Notes: a model not told the origin generated them from the sequence alone. DNA of 64,000 nucleotides from Desulfatitalea sp. UBA4791 (GCA_002402905.1 DHGT01000015.1:1-64000); one strand, 5' to 3'; shown: positions 51,885-61,243, numbered from the stretch's first letter. Program-made: numbers and translations.

Positions 51885-53525
51885 CTACAGGGGATTGAAC
51901 CGTTTGGCCAAAGGGAAACGACGTCCTTCGCCAAACGCCTTGGGTGTCACCTTGAGACCGGGTGCCGCCTGGTGGCGTTTATATTCGTTCCGGTCCACGC
52001 GGGCCGTGATATCGGCCACCGCCTGGGGATCGTGTCCGGCGGCCACCAGTTCATCGGCCGACATGGCTTTTTCCACGTAGCCCTCCAGGATGGCATCGAT
52101 AACCTCATAGGGCGGCAGATCGTCCTGGTCGGTCTGATCGGGTTTGAGCTCGGCCGAAGGGGCCTTCTCCAGGATGCGCACGGGAATCACCTCCTGGTCC
52201 CGGTTGATCCAGCGGCATATCTCGTAGACCAACGTTTTGGGCACGTCGGAGATGACGGCCAGCCCGCCGTTCATGTCGCCATACAAGGTACAGTAACCCA
52301 CCGCCAGCTCGCTCTTGTTGCCCGTGGAGAGCACCAGGCAACCGTCCCGGTTGGAAACCCCCATGAGCAGCGTACCGCGGATGCGGGCCTGCAGGTTCTG
52401 TTCGGTCAGACTCAACGCCGTGTCGTCTGCATTCGGTACGAGCAGGCGGACAAAATCCTGGTACAACCCGTCGATGGGAATGATCGAATAGTCGACCCCC
52501 AGGTTGCCGGCCAGGTTGCGGGTGTCTTCGTAGTTGTCCGGAGAGGTATAGCGCGAGGGCATGAATATCGTGGCAACCTGCTCCGGGCCCAGGGCCTGGA
52601 CGGCGATATAGGCCACCAGCGCCGAATCGATGCCGCCCGACAAACCGATGACCGCCTTCCTGAAACCGCATTTGGTGACATAATCGCGGGTACCCATGAT
52701 CAGAGCCTGCAGCACGGCCTCGGTGTCCGAACCAATAACCGGGTGCATCTCGCCGCGGCCGTCGGCCGTGTCATACATCACCATGTCTTCCGCAAAATCC
52801 GATGCGCGGGCCACGACCTGGCCCTGGGCATCGAAAACAGCGCTGGCGCCGTCAAACAGAATGTGATCGTTACCGCCCACCTGATTGGCGAACACGACGG
52901 TGACCTTGTGCTTGCGTGCCAGGGTCGCGAGCATGGTATCGCGGAAGACGCGCTTGCCCTTGTGGAACGGCGAGGCGGCGATATTGATCAACACGTCCGC
53001 GCCATCCTGCACCAGTTGGGCTACCGGGTCGCGGGCATAAAGCCGGCGCCGGAACACATCCTTGTCGTTCCAGGCATCTTCGCAAATGGTCAACCCGATG
53101 CGATGGCCCTTGTAGGCCACCGGTTGGGTCGCCGTTCCAGGTTCAAAATGGCGCTGCTCGTCGAAGACATCATAGGTGGGCAACAGTTGCTTGTCGGCCT
53201 TGTGCAACACCCGCCCATCCTCGAACAGCACCGCCGAGTTGAACAGCGCCTTGCCGGTTTCATCCGGATTGGCGGTGACCAGCCCGCAGATCACCCCGAT
53301 GCCGCGCACCTCCTTGACCAGGGCCGCCAGGCACTTTTCATTGGCGGTCACGAAAGCCCCATATTCCAGAAGGTCCCGGGGCGGATAGCCGCACAGGGCC
53401 AGTTCCGGGAAAACGGCCAAATCACAAGCCCGCTCCCTGGCCCGGCGACACCCCTCGACGATCAAGGAGAATTGACGTTTAAAATCCCCGATAAGCGGAT
53501 TCACCTGGAAAATGGCAATTTTCAT
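51885..53525 (-). CDS. nadE: NAD+ synthetase, glutamine-hydrolysing
   Basis: 546 residues from ATG 53525 (MKIAIFQVNPLIGD is the canonical start; the longer frame from 53582 is not). N-terminal nitrilase-type amidase: catalytic Glu in FPELALCGYPP, Lys near DKQLLPTYDVFDE, Cys in GLTICEDAW. C-terminal synthetase: P-loop GLSGGIDSAL near residue 290 and STGNKSELAVGYCTLYGD. It makes NAD from deamido-NAD with glutamine nitrogen. Complete and intact, monocistronic. Confidence 0.95.
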   Translation of the reverse strand: MKIAIFQVNPLIGDFKRQFSLIVEGCRRARERACDLAVFPELALCGYPPRDLLEYGAFVTANEKCLAALVKEVRGIGVICGLVTANPDETGKALFNSAVLFEDGRVLHKADKQLLPTYDVFDEQRHFEPGTATQPVAYKGHRIGLTICEDAWNDKDVFRRRLYARDPVAQLVQDGADVLINIAASPFHKGKRVFRDTMLATLARKHKVTVVFANQVGGNDHILFDGASAVFDAQGQVVARASDFAEDMVMYDTADGRGEMHPVIGSDTEAVLQALIMGTRDYVTKCGFRKAVIGLSGGIDSALVAYIAVQALGPEQVATIFMPSRYTSPDNYEDTRNLAGNLGVDYSIIPIDGLYQDFVRLLVPNADDTALSLTEQNLQARIRGTLLMGVSNRDGCLVLSTGNKSELAVGYCTLYGDMNGGLAVISDVPKTLVYEICRWINRDQEVIPVRILEKAPSAELKPDQTDQDDLPPYEVIDAILEGYVEKAMSADELVAAGHDPQAVADITARVDRNEYKRHQAAPGLKVTPKAFGEGRRFPLAKRFNPL

Positions 53526-53728
53526 AATATGTACCTGCTCTACCGGACCGCATGAGGGTTGAATGTCTGTGGCCGGGGCCAATTGCTTTTAACCTATAGA
53601 ACTGGATCTTTTATCCGCAAAGGCCTTAAAATGCAATTTCGATTCAATCCCGCGACATTGCCAAGGCGCTCGTCGGCATGATAAAGATGACATCAAATAA
53701 AAGTCAGATACCTGACAGGAGGATTCCC

Positions 53729-54175
53729 ATGAGAAAAGTCACCATGGTTTTCGTCGCGCTGTTACTCATCGTCTCGCCCGTCGCCGCCGATACCATCTAT
53801 ATATGGACCGATGAGAATGGCGTCAAACGTTTCAGTAACCAGCTTCCAGAAGGGGTTGAAGACTACGAGACCGAACAGGGCGCGTCTTTGGATGGCGAAG
53901 GTGGAGAGCGGCCTGAGTTCGATCGGATGATCGAAGAGGTCAAGCAACAAAACCGCCAATCCGACATCGAGAGGGAAGAGGAGGCCGCCCGGCGTAAGGC
54001 GGAAGCGGAACGCAAGGCCAAGGAAGAAAAAGAGGCCCGAATCGCCGCCGAGCGCGCCCGCCTTCAGGAACAGATCGATGCATTGAACAACAGGGCCCTC
54101 AGCCCGACCTTCACCCAAGGCATGCGGGACCACCAGATCCGCCAAATCCAGGAACAGATCGATGCATTGAAGTAG
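53729..54175 (+). CDS. DUF4124-type periplasmic protein
   Basis: 148 residues from ATG 53729 with a consensus AGGAGG (53717-53722). Signal peptide VTMVFVALLLIVSPVAA; then the DUF4124 signature DTIYIWTDENGVKRFSN directly after the cleavage site. The rest is a charged helical coiled coil (EEEAARRKAEAERKAKEEKE, ending QEQIDALK). Exported; function unknown in the family. Confidence 0.85.
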   Translation: MRKVTMVFVALLLIVSPVAADTIYIWTDENGVKRFSNQLPEGVEDYETEQGASLDGEGGERPEFDRMIEEVKQQNRQSDIEREEEAARRKAEAERKAKEEKEARIAAERARLQEQIDALNNRALSPTFTQGMRDHQIRQIQEQIDALK

Positions 54176-54275
54176 TGCCCGGCTGAACCTGGAACACGAG
54201 TTGCGGCATGTGTTGTTGCGTCTCACGGGTTTTGTTCGGATTTTCACAAACCTGCTTGCACGGGTGGGATGATAT

Positions 54276-54875
54276 TTGTACCAGTCGCTGAAAAATCTGG
54301 CCAAAAAAATTTACGAGCGCTTCATCAAGCTCAAGGGTGCCCCACGGGAACTTGCCTTGGGGTTTGCCTTGGGTTTGTTCATCGGCATGAGCCCGTTTTT
54401 CGGGATGCATATCGCCATCGGCGTCATTTGCGCGTCGATTCTCGGTTGGAGCAAGATCGGTGCGGCCATCGGCGTCAACATCACCAATGTGTTCACCGTA
54501 CCGTTCATTTATCCGGTCACCTACTGGGTCGGTTCGAAAATCACCGGATTCACGAAACACGTGAGCTGGCCCACCTCCCCTGATTTCGACGGATTTTTGC
54601 AGCTCTTGAAAGATTCGCCGATGATCGTGCTCGACCTGTGCGTGGGGGGTGCAATTCTGGGTGTTCCCATTGCCGTCATCGGCTACTACCTGGCCTTCAA
54701 TGCCATCACCGTCTATCGGCAGCGGGTGCGCGAACGGGTGCGCGAACTCAAACGGCAACGTAAATTGAAATCCCAGGCCAAGAAAAAGACAAGACGGCGT
54801 AAACCCCGCAAAGACAAATCTCAAACGCAGAAAGCCACCGCAGCCGCTACCGACGGGAAACCCGACAAACCATAA
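54276..54875 (+). CDS. DUF2062 membrane protein
   Basis: 199 residues from TTG 54276. The family block GAPRELALGFALGLFIGMSP, then FFGMHIAIGVICASILG, NVFTVPFIYPVTYWVG and a third hydrophobic segment (GGAILGVPIAVIGYYLAF). The C-terminus is a strongly basic tail (RQRKLKSQAKKKTRRRKP). Inner-membrane protein of unknown function. No ATG is near, and the ribosome-binding site is weak, so the start is uncertain by a few codons. Confidence 0.8.
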   Translation: MYQSLKNLAKKIYERFIKLKGAPRELALGFALGLFIGMSPFFGMHIAIGVICASILGWSKIGAAIGVNITNVFTVPFIYPVTYWVGSKITGFTKHVSWPTSPDFDGFLQLLKDSPMIVLDLCVGGAILGVPIAVIGYYLAFNAITVYRQRVRERVRELKRQRKLKSQAKKKTRRRKPRKDKSQTQKATAAATDGKPDKP

Positions 54876-54917
54876 AGCAGGGGATGGGCCAAGTTCATCC
54901 ACGGAACGGACCGGCCG

Positions 54918-55898
54918 CTATCTTAACACGCTGATCACCAGGTAACTGCAATAACCGATATAGACGGCCAGCAGGATGGCCCCTTCGAACCTGTTGATGC
55001 GTCCCTGGCCTTTGAATCCGTAACCCAGGACAAACAGAGAAAACGTCAAGGCGGCCATGACCATGATGTCCCGGAAGAAAACCTCCGGCCCCACGGTCAT
55101 GGGTTGAATCGATCCCGCAATGCCGACCACGGCCAGGGTATTGAACAGGTTGGAGCCCAATATATTGCCCAAGGCGATGTCGTGTTCGTTTTTACGCGCG
55201 GCGATGACCGACGAGGCCAGCTCGGGCAAGGAAGTGCCGATCGCCACAATGGTCAACCCGATGATCAGATCGCTCACCCCGAAGCCGCTGGCGATCCCCA
55301 CGGCCCCCCAGACGAGCAGACGTGAACTGACGATCAACAACACGAGGCCGACCACCAGCCATAACAGGGCGCGGCGCATGGGCATGATGTTCTCCGCCAA
55401 TGCCTGGGCCATTTCGCTGCCCAGCGCATCTGCCGGCCGTCGCACGCCTTGGAAAATGGTCCAGCCCATGAGGCCGGCGAACACGCCCAGGAGCACCAGG
55501 GCGTCGAATCGGGTGATGCGGCCGTCCCACAATTGCCATGCGGCCAGCAGGGTGACCAGGGACAGGATCGGCAACTCCTTGCGCAGCACCTGGGAGTGGA
55601 CGGCGATGGGACTGAGCATGGCTGTAAGTCCCAGAATCAGGGCGATATTGGTGATGTTCGAGCCGTAGGCATTACCCAGTGCGATACCCGGGGTGCCTTG
55701 GACGGCCGCAAAGGCCGACACCACCATTTCCGGCGCCGACGTACCGAAACCGACGATCACCATGCCGATCAATAAAGGGGACATCCCCAAATGCCGCGCC
55801 GTGGCGGCCGACCCTTCGACAAAACGATCGGCGCTCCACACCAGCAGCGCCAACCCGGATATTACTGCTAAAATCGCCCACACCATGGCGTTCGTCAC
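54918..55898 (-). CDS. Calcium/sodium antiporter (YrbG/CaCA family)
   Basis: 326 residues with about ten hydrophobic helices in two inverted halves. The duplicated alpha motifs are GFGTSAPEMVVSAFA (first half) and AIGTSLPELASSVIA (second half), each followed by GNAYGSNITN and GNILGSNLFN, the ion-binding signature of K+-independent and K+-dependent Ca2+/Na+ exchangers. Inner membrane; exports calcium. It lies 20 bp after the hybrid kinase gene on the same strand, which may couple their expression. Confidence 0.92.
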   Translation of the reverse strand: MTNAMVWAILAVISGLALLVWSADRFVEGSAATARHLGMSPLLIGMVIVGFGTSAPEMVVSAFAAVQGTPGIALGNAYGSNITNIALILGLTAMLSPIAVHSQVLRKELPILSLVTLLAAWQLWDGRITRFDALVLLGVFAGLMGWTIFQGVRRPADALGSEMAQALAENIMPMRRALLWLVVGLVLLIVSSRLLVWGAVGIASGFGVSDLIIGLTIVAIGTSLPELASSVIAARKNEHDIALGNILGSNLFNTLAVVGIAGSIQPMTVGPEVFFRDIMVMAALTFSLFVLGYGFKGQGRINRFEGAILLAVYIGYCSYLVISVLR

Positions 55899-55918
55899 GC
55901 CTCCCTGCCCATGCGATG

Positions 55919-58402
55919 TTACCGGCTCAGCACCTCAACCACCTTCTCCAAAAGCCCGTTGACTGTAAACGGCTTTTCTATAAAGTCAATATCTTCTTCC
56001 AGAACACCCTGCCGGGCGATCACGTTGTCGCTATAGCCCGACATGTAGAGCACCCGGGCTTCCGGATGATGCGCCGAGATCCTGGCAAACACTTCGGGGC
56101 CGTTCATCCCCGGCATGACCACATCGGTGAGCACCAGATCGATGGGCGCGCCGTGCGATGCGGCCTTTTCAACGGCGTCCCCGACCGAAGCCGATTCGAT
56201 CACATCGTAACCGCCGCGCCGCACCACGGAAACCGCCATGGCACGGACCGCGGGGTCGTCTTCCACGACCAGCACCGTTGCCGTATCCTGGGCGACCTTG
56301 CGCTGCGGAACCGTTGGCGGCTGAACCGGCAGGGGTGAGCCGCTCAGCGGGAGATAGATCTTAAATGTGGCGCCTTGTCCCGGTTCGCTGTAGGCCCAGA
56401 TGTTGCCGCCGTGCTGCTTGACTATGCCGTAAGAGGTCGCCAATCCAAGGCCGGTGCCCTTTTCCAGGCCTTTGGTGGTAAAAAACGGCTCGAAAACACG
56501 AGACAGGGTCTCCTTGTCCATGCCGCAGCCCGTATCGCTGACCCGGATCATGGCGTAATCGCCAGGTGCCACATCGGATTTTAGATCGGCATAGGCCTCA
56601 TCCAGCACGACCCGGCCGGTTTCGATGGTCAATGTCCCGCCGTCACTCATGGCGTCCCGGGCGTTGACCGCCAGGTTCATCAGCACCTGGGTCAATTGGG
56701 CGCTGTCGGCGGCCACGGCCAATGGCTCATCCGACAGACGCAGTTGCAATTCGATATCCTCCCCCAGCAGTCGTTGCAGCAGGCGTTCCAACTCCGCCAC
56801 CGCGGCATTGACATCCAGGCGCTTGACCTCGAGCAGTTGCTTGCGACTGAAGGCCAGCAACTGGCGGGTCACATCCCTGGCCCGAATGGCGGCATCGAAA
56901 ATCTCCCGCAACGGTTCGTGATGGGGATGGCCCTCCTGCACCTCTTCGAGCACCAGTTCGGCATACCCCATGATAATCGACAACAAGTTGTTGAAATCAT
57001 GGGCCACACCGCCGGCCAAACGCCCCACGGATTCCATCTTCTGGGCCTGGTTGAGCTGTTCCTGCAGCGCTTCGCGCTCCTGGTTGGCCCGGTGGCGTTC
57101 GGTGATGTCCCGCGTGATGCCCTGAAGCCGGATGGGCCGGCCGGCATCGTCATAAAAGACCTTGCCATGAATCTCGACCCAGATCGGTTCACGGTTCTTT
57201 TTAAACATCGCGACGTCGAAAACGACGCCGGACCCCCCAGGGCCTTTTTCCAGCTCAGCGGCGATCACACGGGCCATCTCGTTGAAGTTCTTTTCATCGC
57301 AATGGTCCGGCAACCGGCTGCCGATCCACTCTTCCGGCGTGTGGCCGGTGATCAGGGTGATGGCCGGATTGACATAGGTGAACCTGAGATCGAGGTCCAT
57401 CACCCAGATCACGTCGAGGGTGTTGTCAGCCAGCAACCGATAGCGATTTTCACTCTCGCGCAGCTCCGCGGTCTTTCGGGCAACCTGTTTGCGCAACGAC
57501 CAGGACCACAATGAAAAGCCCAGCAGCAGCACCAGCAGCGCCACGGCGACCAGAGCCACATATCCCAGCATCATCCGAACACCGGAATGCGTATCCTCAT
57601 AGACGCCCATCCATCGCTCATAGATGCGCCGATAGGCGCCGGTGGCCTCGATCACCTTCAACCCCTCGCTCAACTGGGCCAGCAGCGCTTTGTGGCCGTG
57701 CCGCACAACATAGCAATAACCGGGACTGAGCAAGGGCCGCCGCCCGACCGTCAGGTTGCGCCAGCCCTGTTTTTCGATCCAGTACAGGGCGGTCAGACGC
57801 GACACCAGGGCGCAGTCATGGTCGCCCCGGGCCAACTCGCGCAGCGCCTCCTCCTGGGCATCGACCGCAGTGAGCCGCTCGGTGAGACCGTGTTTCAATA
57901 CGAAATCGTGCATGATATCGCCCTGCTGAACCACGATTCGCCGGTCGGTCAGATCGGCGATGGTGGCGGGCGGTTCCCCCTCTCCGGTCCGCACCACGGC
58001 CACGCAATGATTGACGGTATGGGGTACGGTAAAATCGAAGGCCAGGTCTCTTTCGGGAGAGTAGAACATGCCCTGCAGCGCGTCGATCTCCCCGCGCACC
58101 AGGGCGTCGCGGACCTGCTCCCACGGCCCCAGGCGGATCTCCACATCTATCCCCAGCTCCCGAGCGATGGCCCGCGTGAGGTCCACGGTGTATCCTGACG
58201 GGTTGCCCTTCTCGTCCAAGTATTCGTAGGGCGGGTAGTTGTGATCACCGCCGATCACGATTCGGCGCGGGACGGGCTTTTCCAGTTGTACCGAATTGTC
58301 GGCCAGAAGGTGGGGATGCATGCCATGCCCTGTGACCCCACCGATCACGGCAACAACTAAGAAAGCGAAAACCCGAAGGTGGCGTAAAGTTCCCAATTTC
58401 AT
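55919..58402 (-). CDS. BvgS-like hybrid sensor kinase: SBP_bac_3-TM-PAS-HisKA-HATPase-REC
   Basis: 827 residues from ATG 58402 (AAGG 8 nt upstream); an in-frame GTG at 58444 has no site. A signal peptide is followed by one periplasmic amino-acid-binding-type domain (about 45-260: YPPYEYLDEKGNPSGYTVDL, DFTVPHTVNHCVAV), TM2 (MLGYVALVAVALLVLLLGFSL), PAS (DVIWVMDLDLRFTYVNPAI), HisKA with phospho-His in GGVAHDFNNLLSIIMGYAEL, HATPase_c (DTGCGMDKE, GTGLGLATSYGIVKQHGG) and a receiver (Asp in LVLTDVVMPGMNG). Divergent from the cytochrome operon starting at 58639 and so a candidate controller of it. Confidence 0.9.
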   Translation of the reverse strand: MKLGTLRHLRVFAFLVVAVIGGVTGHGMHPHLLADNSVQLEKPVPRRIVIGGDHNYPPYEYLDEKGNPSGYTVDLTRAIARELGIDVEIRLGPWEQVRDALVRGEIDALQGMFYSPERDLAFDFTVPHTVNHCVAVVRTGEGEPPATIADLTDRRIVVQQGDIMHDFVLKHGLTERLTAVDAQEEALRELARGDHDCALVSRLTALYWIEKQGWRNLTVGRRPLLSPGYCYVVRHGHKALLAQLSEGLKVIEATGAYRRIYERWMGVYEDTHSGVRMMLGYVALVAVALLVLLLGFSLWSWSLRKQVARKTAELRESENRYRLLADNTLDVIWVMDLDLRFTYVNPAITLITGHTPEEWIGSRLPDHCDEKNFNEMARVIAAELEKGPGGSGVVFDVAMFKKNREPIWVEIHGKVFYDDAGRPIRLQGITRDITERHRANQEREALQEQLNQAQKMESVGRLAGGVAHDFNNLLSIIMGYAELVLEEVQEGHPHHEPLREIFDAAIRARDVTRQLLAFSRKQLLEVKRLDVNAAVAELERLLQRLLGEDIELQLRLSDEPLAVAADSAQLTQVLMNLAVNARDAMSDGGTLTIETGRVVLDEAYADLKSDVAPGDYAMIRVSDTGCGMDKETLSRVFEPFFTTKGLEKGTGLGLATSYGIVKQHGGNIWAYSEPGQGATFKIYLPLSGSPLPVQPPTVPQRKVAQDTATVLVVEDDPAVRAMAVSVVRRGGYDVIESASVGDAVEKAASHGAPIDLVLTDVVMPGMNGPEVFARISAHHPEARVLYMSGYSDNVIARQGVLEEDIDFIEKPFTVNGLLEKVVEVLSR

Positions 58403-58638
58403 CAGAAATGCCTTTTTCTCCTTGACAACGGATCGATATTTCACGTTAATTGAAGTGACCTATATCTTTCAGCGGCTGGATCTCCTTCAGCCATATGCCC
58501 ATTGAAAACCGTTACTTAAATTGAATTCAAAAACCGGGACAGCGCAGCGGAACACGTGGCGAAGCTGTTGTACCTATTTTCAGCACGCTGTTCAACGATA
58601 AGGCGCAACACTGCAGACAACCGCACATGGGGGCAGCC

Positions 58639-59202
58639 ATGAAAAAATACGTGATTGCGGCAATTCTGGTCGGGGTGGGCGTGGTGATCGCCTTTCCCTT
58701 GCTGAGCATGACCTACTACACCATGGTGAGAACCTCCACCCCGGATTTTTGTGCAACGTGCCATGAGATCAAACCGGCGGTGAGGGAGTGGCGTGCGTCC
58801 ACCCATGTGAACAATCCTCAGGGGTTCGTGGCCGACTGCATGGACTGCCATCTGCCCGCGCCCCACAAGACCTTCGATTTCTTCTTCGCCAAAACGCTCC
58901 ACGGTGCCAAGGACGTGGTCATGCATTTCATCATCGACGAATACGACCGGCAGAAAAACAGGGAGGCCGCTTACGCCTCCTTCGACAATGCCGAGTGCCA
59001 GAAGTGCCATCGCAACCTGCTGGACATGCCGGACAAGCGCGGCGCCATGCTGGCCCACCGCACGGTGCTCTACGCCCGGCCCGGTTACGAACGCAAGTGC
59101 GTGGACTGCCATTGGGATCTCGTGCACAACCCCAGCGAAACCGTCCAGTTCAAGCAGTACCGCAAACTCCCCTATCACGCCAAAGGATTGAGAAAACTTT
59201 AA
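58639..59202 (+). CDS. NapC/NrfH-type tetrahaem membrane cytochrome c
   Basis: 187 residues from ATG 58639 (an in-frame ATG at 58627 is possible). One N-terminal transmembrane helix (YVIAAILVGVGVVIAFPLL), then four CxxCH haem motifs: CATCH, CMDCH, CQKCH, CVDCH. This type takes electrons from menaquinol and passes them to a periplasmic partner. The octahaem cytochrome gene follows 65 bp later, as in the Hao/CycX pairs of Epsilonproteobacteria, so the two probably form one quinol-oxidising complex. Confidence 0.92.
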   Translation: MKKYVIAAILVGVGVVIAFPLLSMTYYTMVRTSTPDFCATCHEIKPAVREWRASTHVNNPQGFVADCMDCHLPAPHKTFDFFFAKTLHGAKDVVMHFIIDEYDRQKNREAAYASFDNAECQKCHRNLLDMPDKRGAMLAHRTVLYARPGYERKCVDCHWDLVHNPSETVQFKQYRKLPYHAKGLRKL

Positions 59203-59267
59203 ATACAAATCCTGATCACGGGTTACTGTCAATGCTTTCGGACATTTCAAAGAAAGGAGCAAAAACC

Positions 59268-60668
59268 ATGAGGCGACGAAAAGTGTTGATTTTTACGGCT
59301 GTGACGATCCTGGCGCTGATCGCAGCCGGGGTCTCGCCACCGGCCATGGCCCAGCCCAACTTTGCCAAGGTCAAGGAGTTCCGCATCGAGCGGAGCATCC
59401 CCCCGGAGGCGGTCGCCTGCATCGAGTGCCACAAACAGACCAGCCCCGGTCTGTTTGCCGATTGGGCCAACAGCCGCCATGCCAACGCCAACATCACCTG
59501 CCTGGACTGCCATCTGGCCCAGCCCGGAGATCAGGATGTGGCCAAGGGGCATGACGCGGTTTACAGCCGCAAAGACCTTCCCTATGCCGAAGCAAAGTAC
59601 AAAGTGCCCGTCGCCACCGTCGTCACGCCCAAGGATTGCTCCCGCTGTCACCCGGACGAGGTGACCCAGTACAGCAAAAGCAAACACGCCAACACCATCG
59701 AGATCATGTGGAAGCTCGACCCCTGGCTGAACAAGGGCATGAATTCGGACAACGAGCGCAAGACCGGCTGCTACCACTGCCACGGCACGGTGCTGGCCAT
59801 CGATGACAAAGGCAAGCTCGATGCCACCACCTGGCCCAACGTGGGCGTGGGGCGTCTCAACCTGGACGGCAGCAAGGGGTCGTGCACCTCCTGCCACAGC
59901 CGCCACCGCTTTGCGGTATCCGAAGCGCGGCGCCCCGAAGCATGCGACTCGTGCCACCTGGGGCCGGACCATCCCCAGATCGAGATTTACGAAGAGTCCA
60001 AGCACGGCACGATCTACCACGCCTTCAATGACGAGTTCAACTTCAAGGCCGCGGCCGGCACTTGGACACCGGGGACCGACTACCGCGCGCCCACCTGCGC
60101 CGCCTGCCATATGAGCGGCTCGGGCAAAGTCACAGGCACCCATGACGTCACCGAACGCATCTCCTGGGAGACCCAGGCCCCGCTCACCGTGCGGCCCCAG
60201 GACTTTGCCGCCTTCCCTTCGGGTACCGACTGGAAGGTCGAGCGCGAAAAGATGAAAAACGTCTGCCTCGCCTGTCACAGCGATGCCTGGGTGGATGATT
60301 TCTATCATGGGTACGACAAGGCGGTGGAAGAGTACAACGAAGTCTACTACAAACCGGCCAAGGCCAAATTCGACGAACTGAATTCAAAAGGATTGCTGGA
60401 TCAAACCAAGTTCTTCGACGAGCGCCTCGAAGTCGAATTTTACGAACTGTGGCACCATGAAGGCCGCCGGGCGCGCATGGGCGTCATGATGATGGCCCCG
60501 GACTATGCCTGGTGGCATGGCTTCTATGAAGTCAAGCTGCGATTCGCCAATTTCATGGAAGAGGCCAACCACCTGATCGAAACCGGGCAGAAGGCCTACA
60601 TCGCCAAGGATTTCCCCAACGCCACCGGCGACACGACCCGGCCGCCCAAAATTTTCGGCGGGAAGTAA
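59268..60668 (+). CDS. Octahaem cytochrome c of the hydroxylamine oxidoreductase (HAO) family
   Basis: 466 residues from ATG 59268 (AAGGAG at 59254-59259). Signal peptide ILALIAAGVSPPAMA. Eight CxxCH motifs in order: CIECH, CLDCH, CSRCH, CYHCH, CTSCH, CDSCH, CAACH, CLACH. The C-terminal YELWHHEGRRARMGVMMMAP and WWHGFYEVKLRF block is characteristic of the HAO fold. Periplasmic. In bacteria that are not ammonia oxidisers such enzymes, paired with an NrfH/CycX protein, probably reduce nitrite or hydroxylamine to ammonium. No crosslink-forming Tyr can be assigned by eye. narG at 62087 supports a role in nitrogen-oxide reduction. Confidence 0.88.
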   Translation: MRRRKVLIFTAVTILALIAAGVSPPAMAQPNFAKVKEFRIERSIPPEAVACIECHKQTSPGLFADWANSRHANANITCLDCHLAQPGDQDVAKGHDAVYSRKDLPYAEAKYKVPVATVVTPKDCSRCHPDEVTQYSKSKHANTIEIMWKLDPWLNKGMNSDNERKTGCYHCHGTVLAIDDKGKLDATTWPNVGVGRLNLDGSKGSCTSCHSRHRFAVSEARRPEACDSCHLGPDHPQIEIYEESKHGTIYHAFNDEFNFKAAAGTWTPGTDYRAPTCAACHMSGSGKVTGTHDVTERISWETQAPLTVRPQDFAAFPSGTDWKVEREKMKNVCLACHSDAWVDDFYHGYDKAVEEYNEVYYKPAKAKFDELNSKGLLDQTKFFDERLEVEFYELWHHEGRRARMGVMMMAPDYAWWHGFYEVKLRFANFMEEANHLIETGQKAYIAKDFPNATGDTTRPPKIFGGK

Positions 60669-60694
60669 CGGGTTAGAAGCAGGCTCACAGAATC

Positions 60695-60716
60695 GTGCAC
60701 AGGATATCCTGTGCAC
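60695..60716. promoter_or_regulatory. Perfect 22-bp palindrome after the octahaem cytochrome gene
   Basis: GTGCACAGGAT joined to ATCCTGTGCAC is an exact palindrome, 27 bp after the stop codon. It is either part of the transcript 3' end structure or a protein-binding site. No T-run follows. Confidence 0.5.
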
Positions 60717-60741
60717 GGTTCAAATCGCGACAATACAACAA

Positions 60742-60780
60742 CGAGGCGCCCGAGACAGGACCGGGCGCCTCGTCTGTTCT
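60742..60780 (+). terminator. Rho-independent terminator of the cytochrome operon
   Basis: CGAGGCGCCCG (60742-60752) and CGGGCGCCTCG (60762-60772) form a perfect 11-bp stem with a 9-nt loop, followed by TCTGTTCT. The tail is only moderately T-rich. Confidence 0.7.
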
Positions 60781-60863
60781 CAGCGACTTGAAGCACCATT
60801 CCCGAATTCGACCTCCCTCTGAAACTTGACAGAGTCGTAAAAAGTCAGGAATTCGCTTTTCCC

Positions 60864-60933
60864 GTCATCCCGGCGAAGGCCGGGATCCAGTATTTTCAAT
60901 AGGTTCTGGATGCCGGATCAAGTCCGGCATGAC
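60864..60933. repeat. Dispersed repeat of the GTCATCCCGGCGAAGGCCGG type
   Basis: Two hairpins back to back: GTCATCCCGGCG-AAGG-CCGGGATCCAG (60864-60890) and CTGGATGCCGGA-TCAAG-TCCGGCATGAC (60906-60933). This is the widespread proteobacterial intergenic repeat in which the outer ends (GTCAT/ATGAC) are also complementary. Flanking GTCGTAAAAAGTC (about 60834-60846) is typical of the same element. Confidence 0.75.
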
Positions 60934-60964
60934 GCCTCTGCTACTTTTAACGGTGACGTCAAAC

Positions 60965-60978
60965 TTGACTCAAGTCAA
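60965..60978. promoter_or_regulatory. TTGAC-N4-GTCAA box 1 (CRP/FNR-family-like site)
   Basis: TTGAC-TCAA-GTCAA. The same 14-bp pattern recurs at 61244-61257. The arrangement fits dimeric CRP/FNR-superfamily regulators of anaerobic or nitrosative metabolism. Confidence 0.4.
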
Positions 60979-61125
60979 TGACACCGTTCCGCTCCCACGA
61001 TATGATCCAACCATCTCGATCCCTTGTTGGTTCAAAGTCAAAAAAATCTCGAAGGGAGTGAATCGCTATCGCATCGTCTTCTTGCAAACCAAACGCCGGC
61101 GCCAAAGGGTCCAACTGCTGGGAAT

Positions 61126-61191
61126 TCATGCAGTGCGGCCGTGAACGTCGGCGGCGCGGACAATATTACCGTGGTCCTGGCCCGGCCATGA
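61126..61191 (+). pseudogene. Remnant of a PP2C-type protein phosphatase C-terminus
   Basis: In the frame ending at TGA 61189-61191 the last codons read AAVNVGGADNITVVLARP. GG-x-DNIT followed by hydrophobics and a short tail is the final conserved motif of bacterial PP2C (SpoIIE/Stp-type) Ser/Thr phosphatases. Nothing upstream in any frame resembles the rest of the ~240-residue domain, so only the tail survives, probably after a deletion that also brought in the repeats to its left. Confidence 0.55.
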
Positions 61192-61243
61192 TCCGATCCC
61201 GAACAGGCCGGATCTCCATTCGGTGCATGTTGCCTTTTGGCAT

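Noticed and set aside
58788..59267. N-terminal extension of the octahaem cytochrome frame
   Set aside because: Overlaps the tetrahaem gene in another frame; ATG 59268 has a ribosome-binding site and starts a signal peptide.
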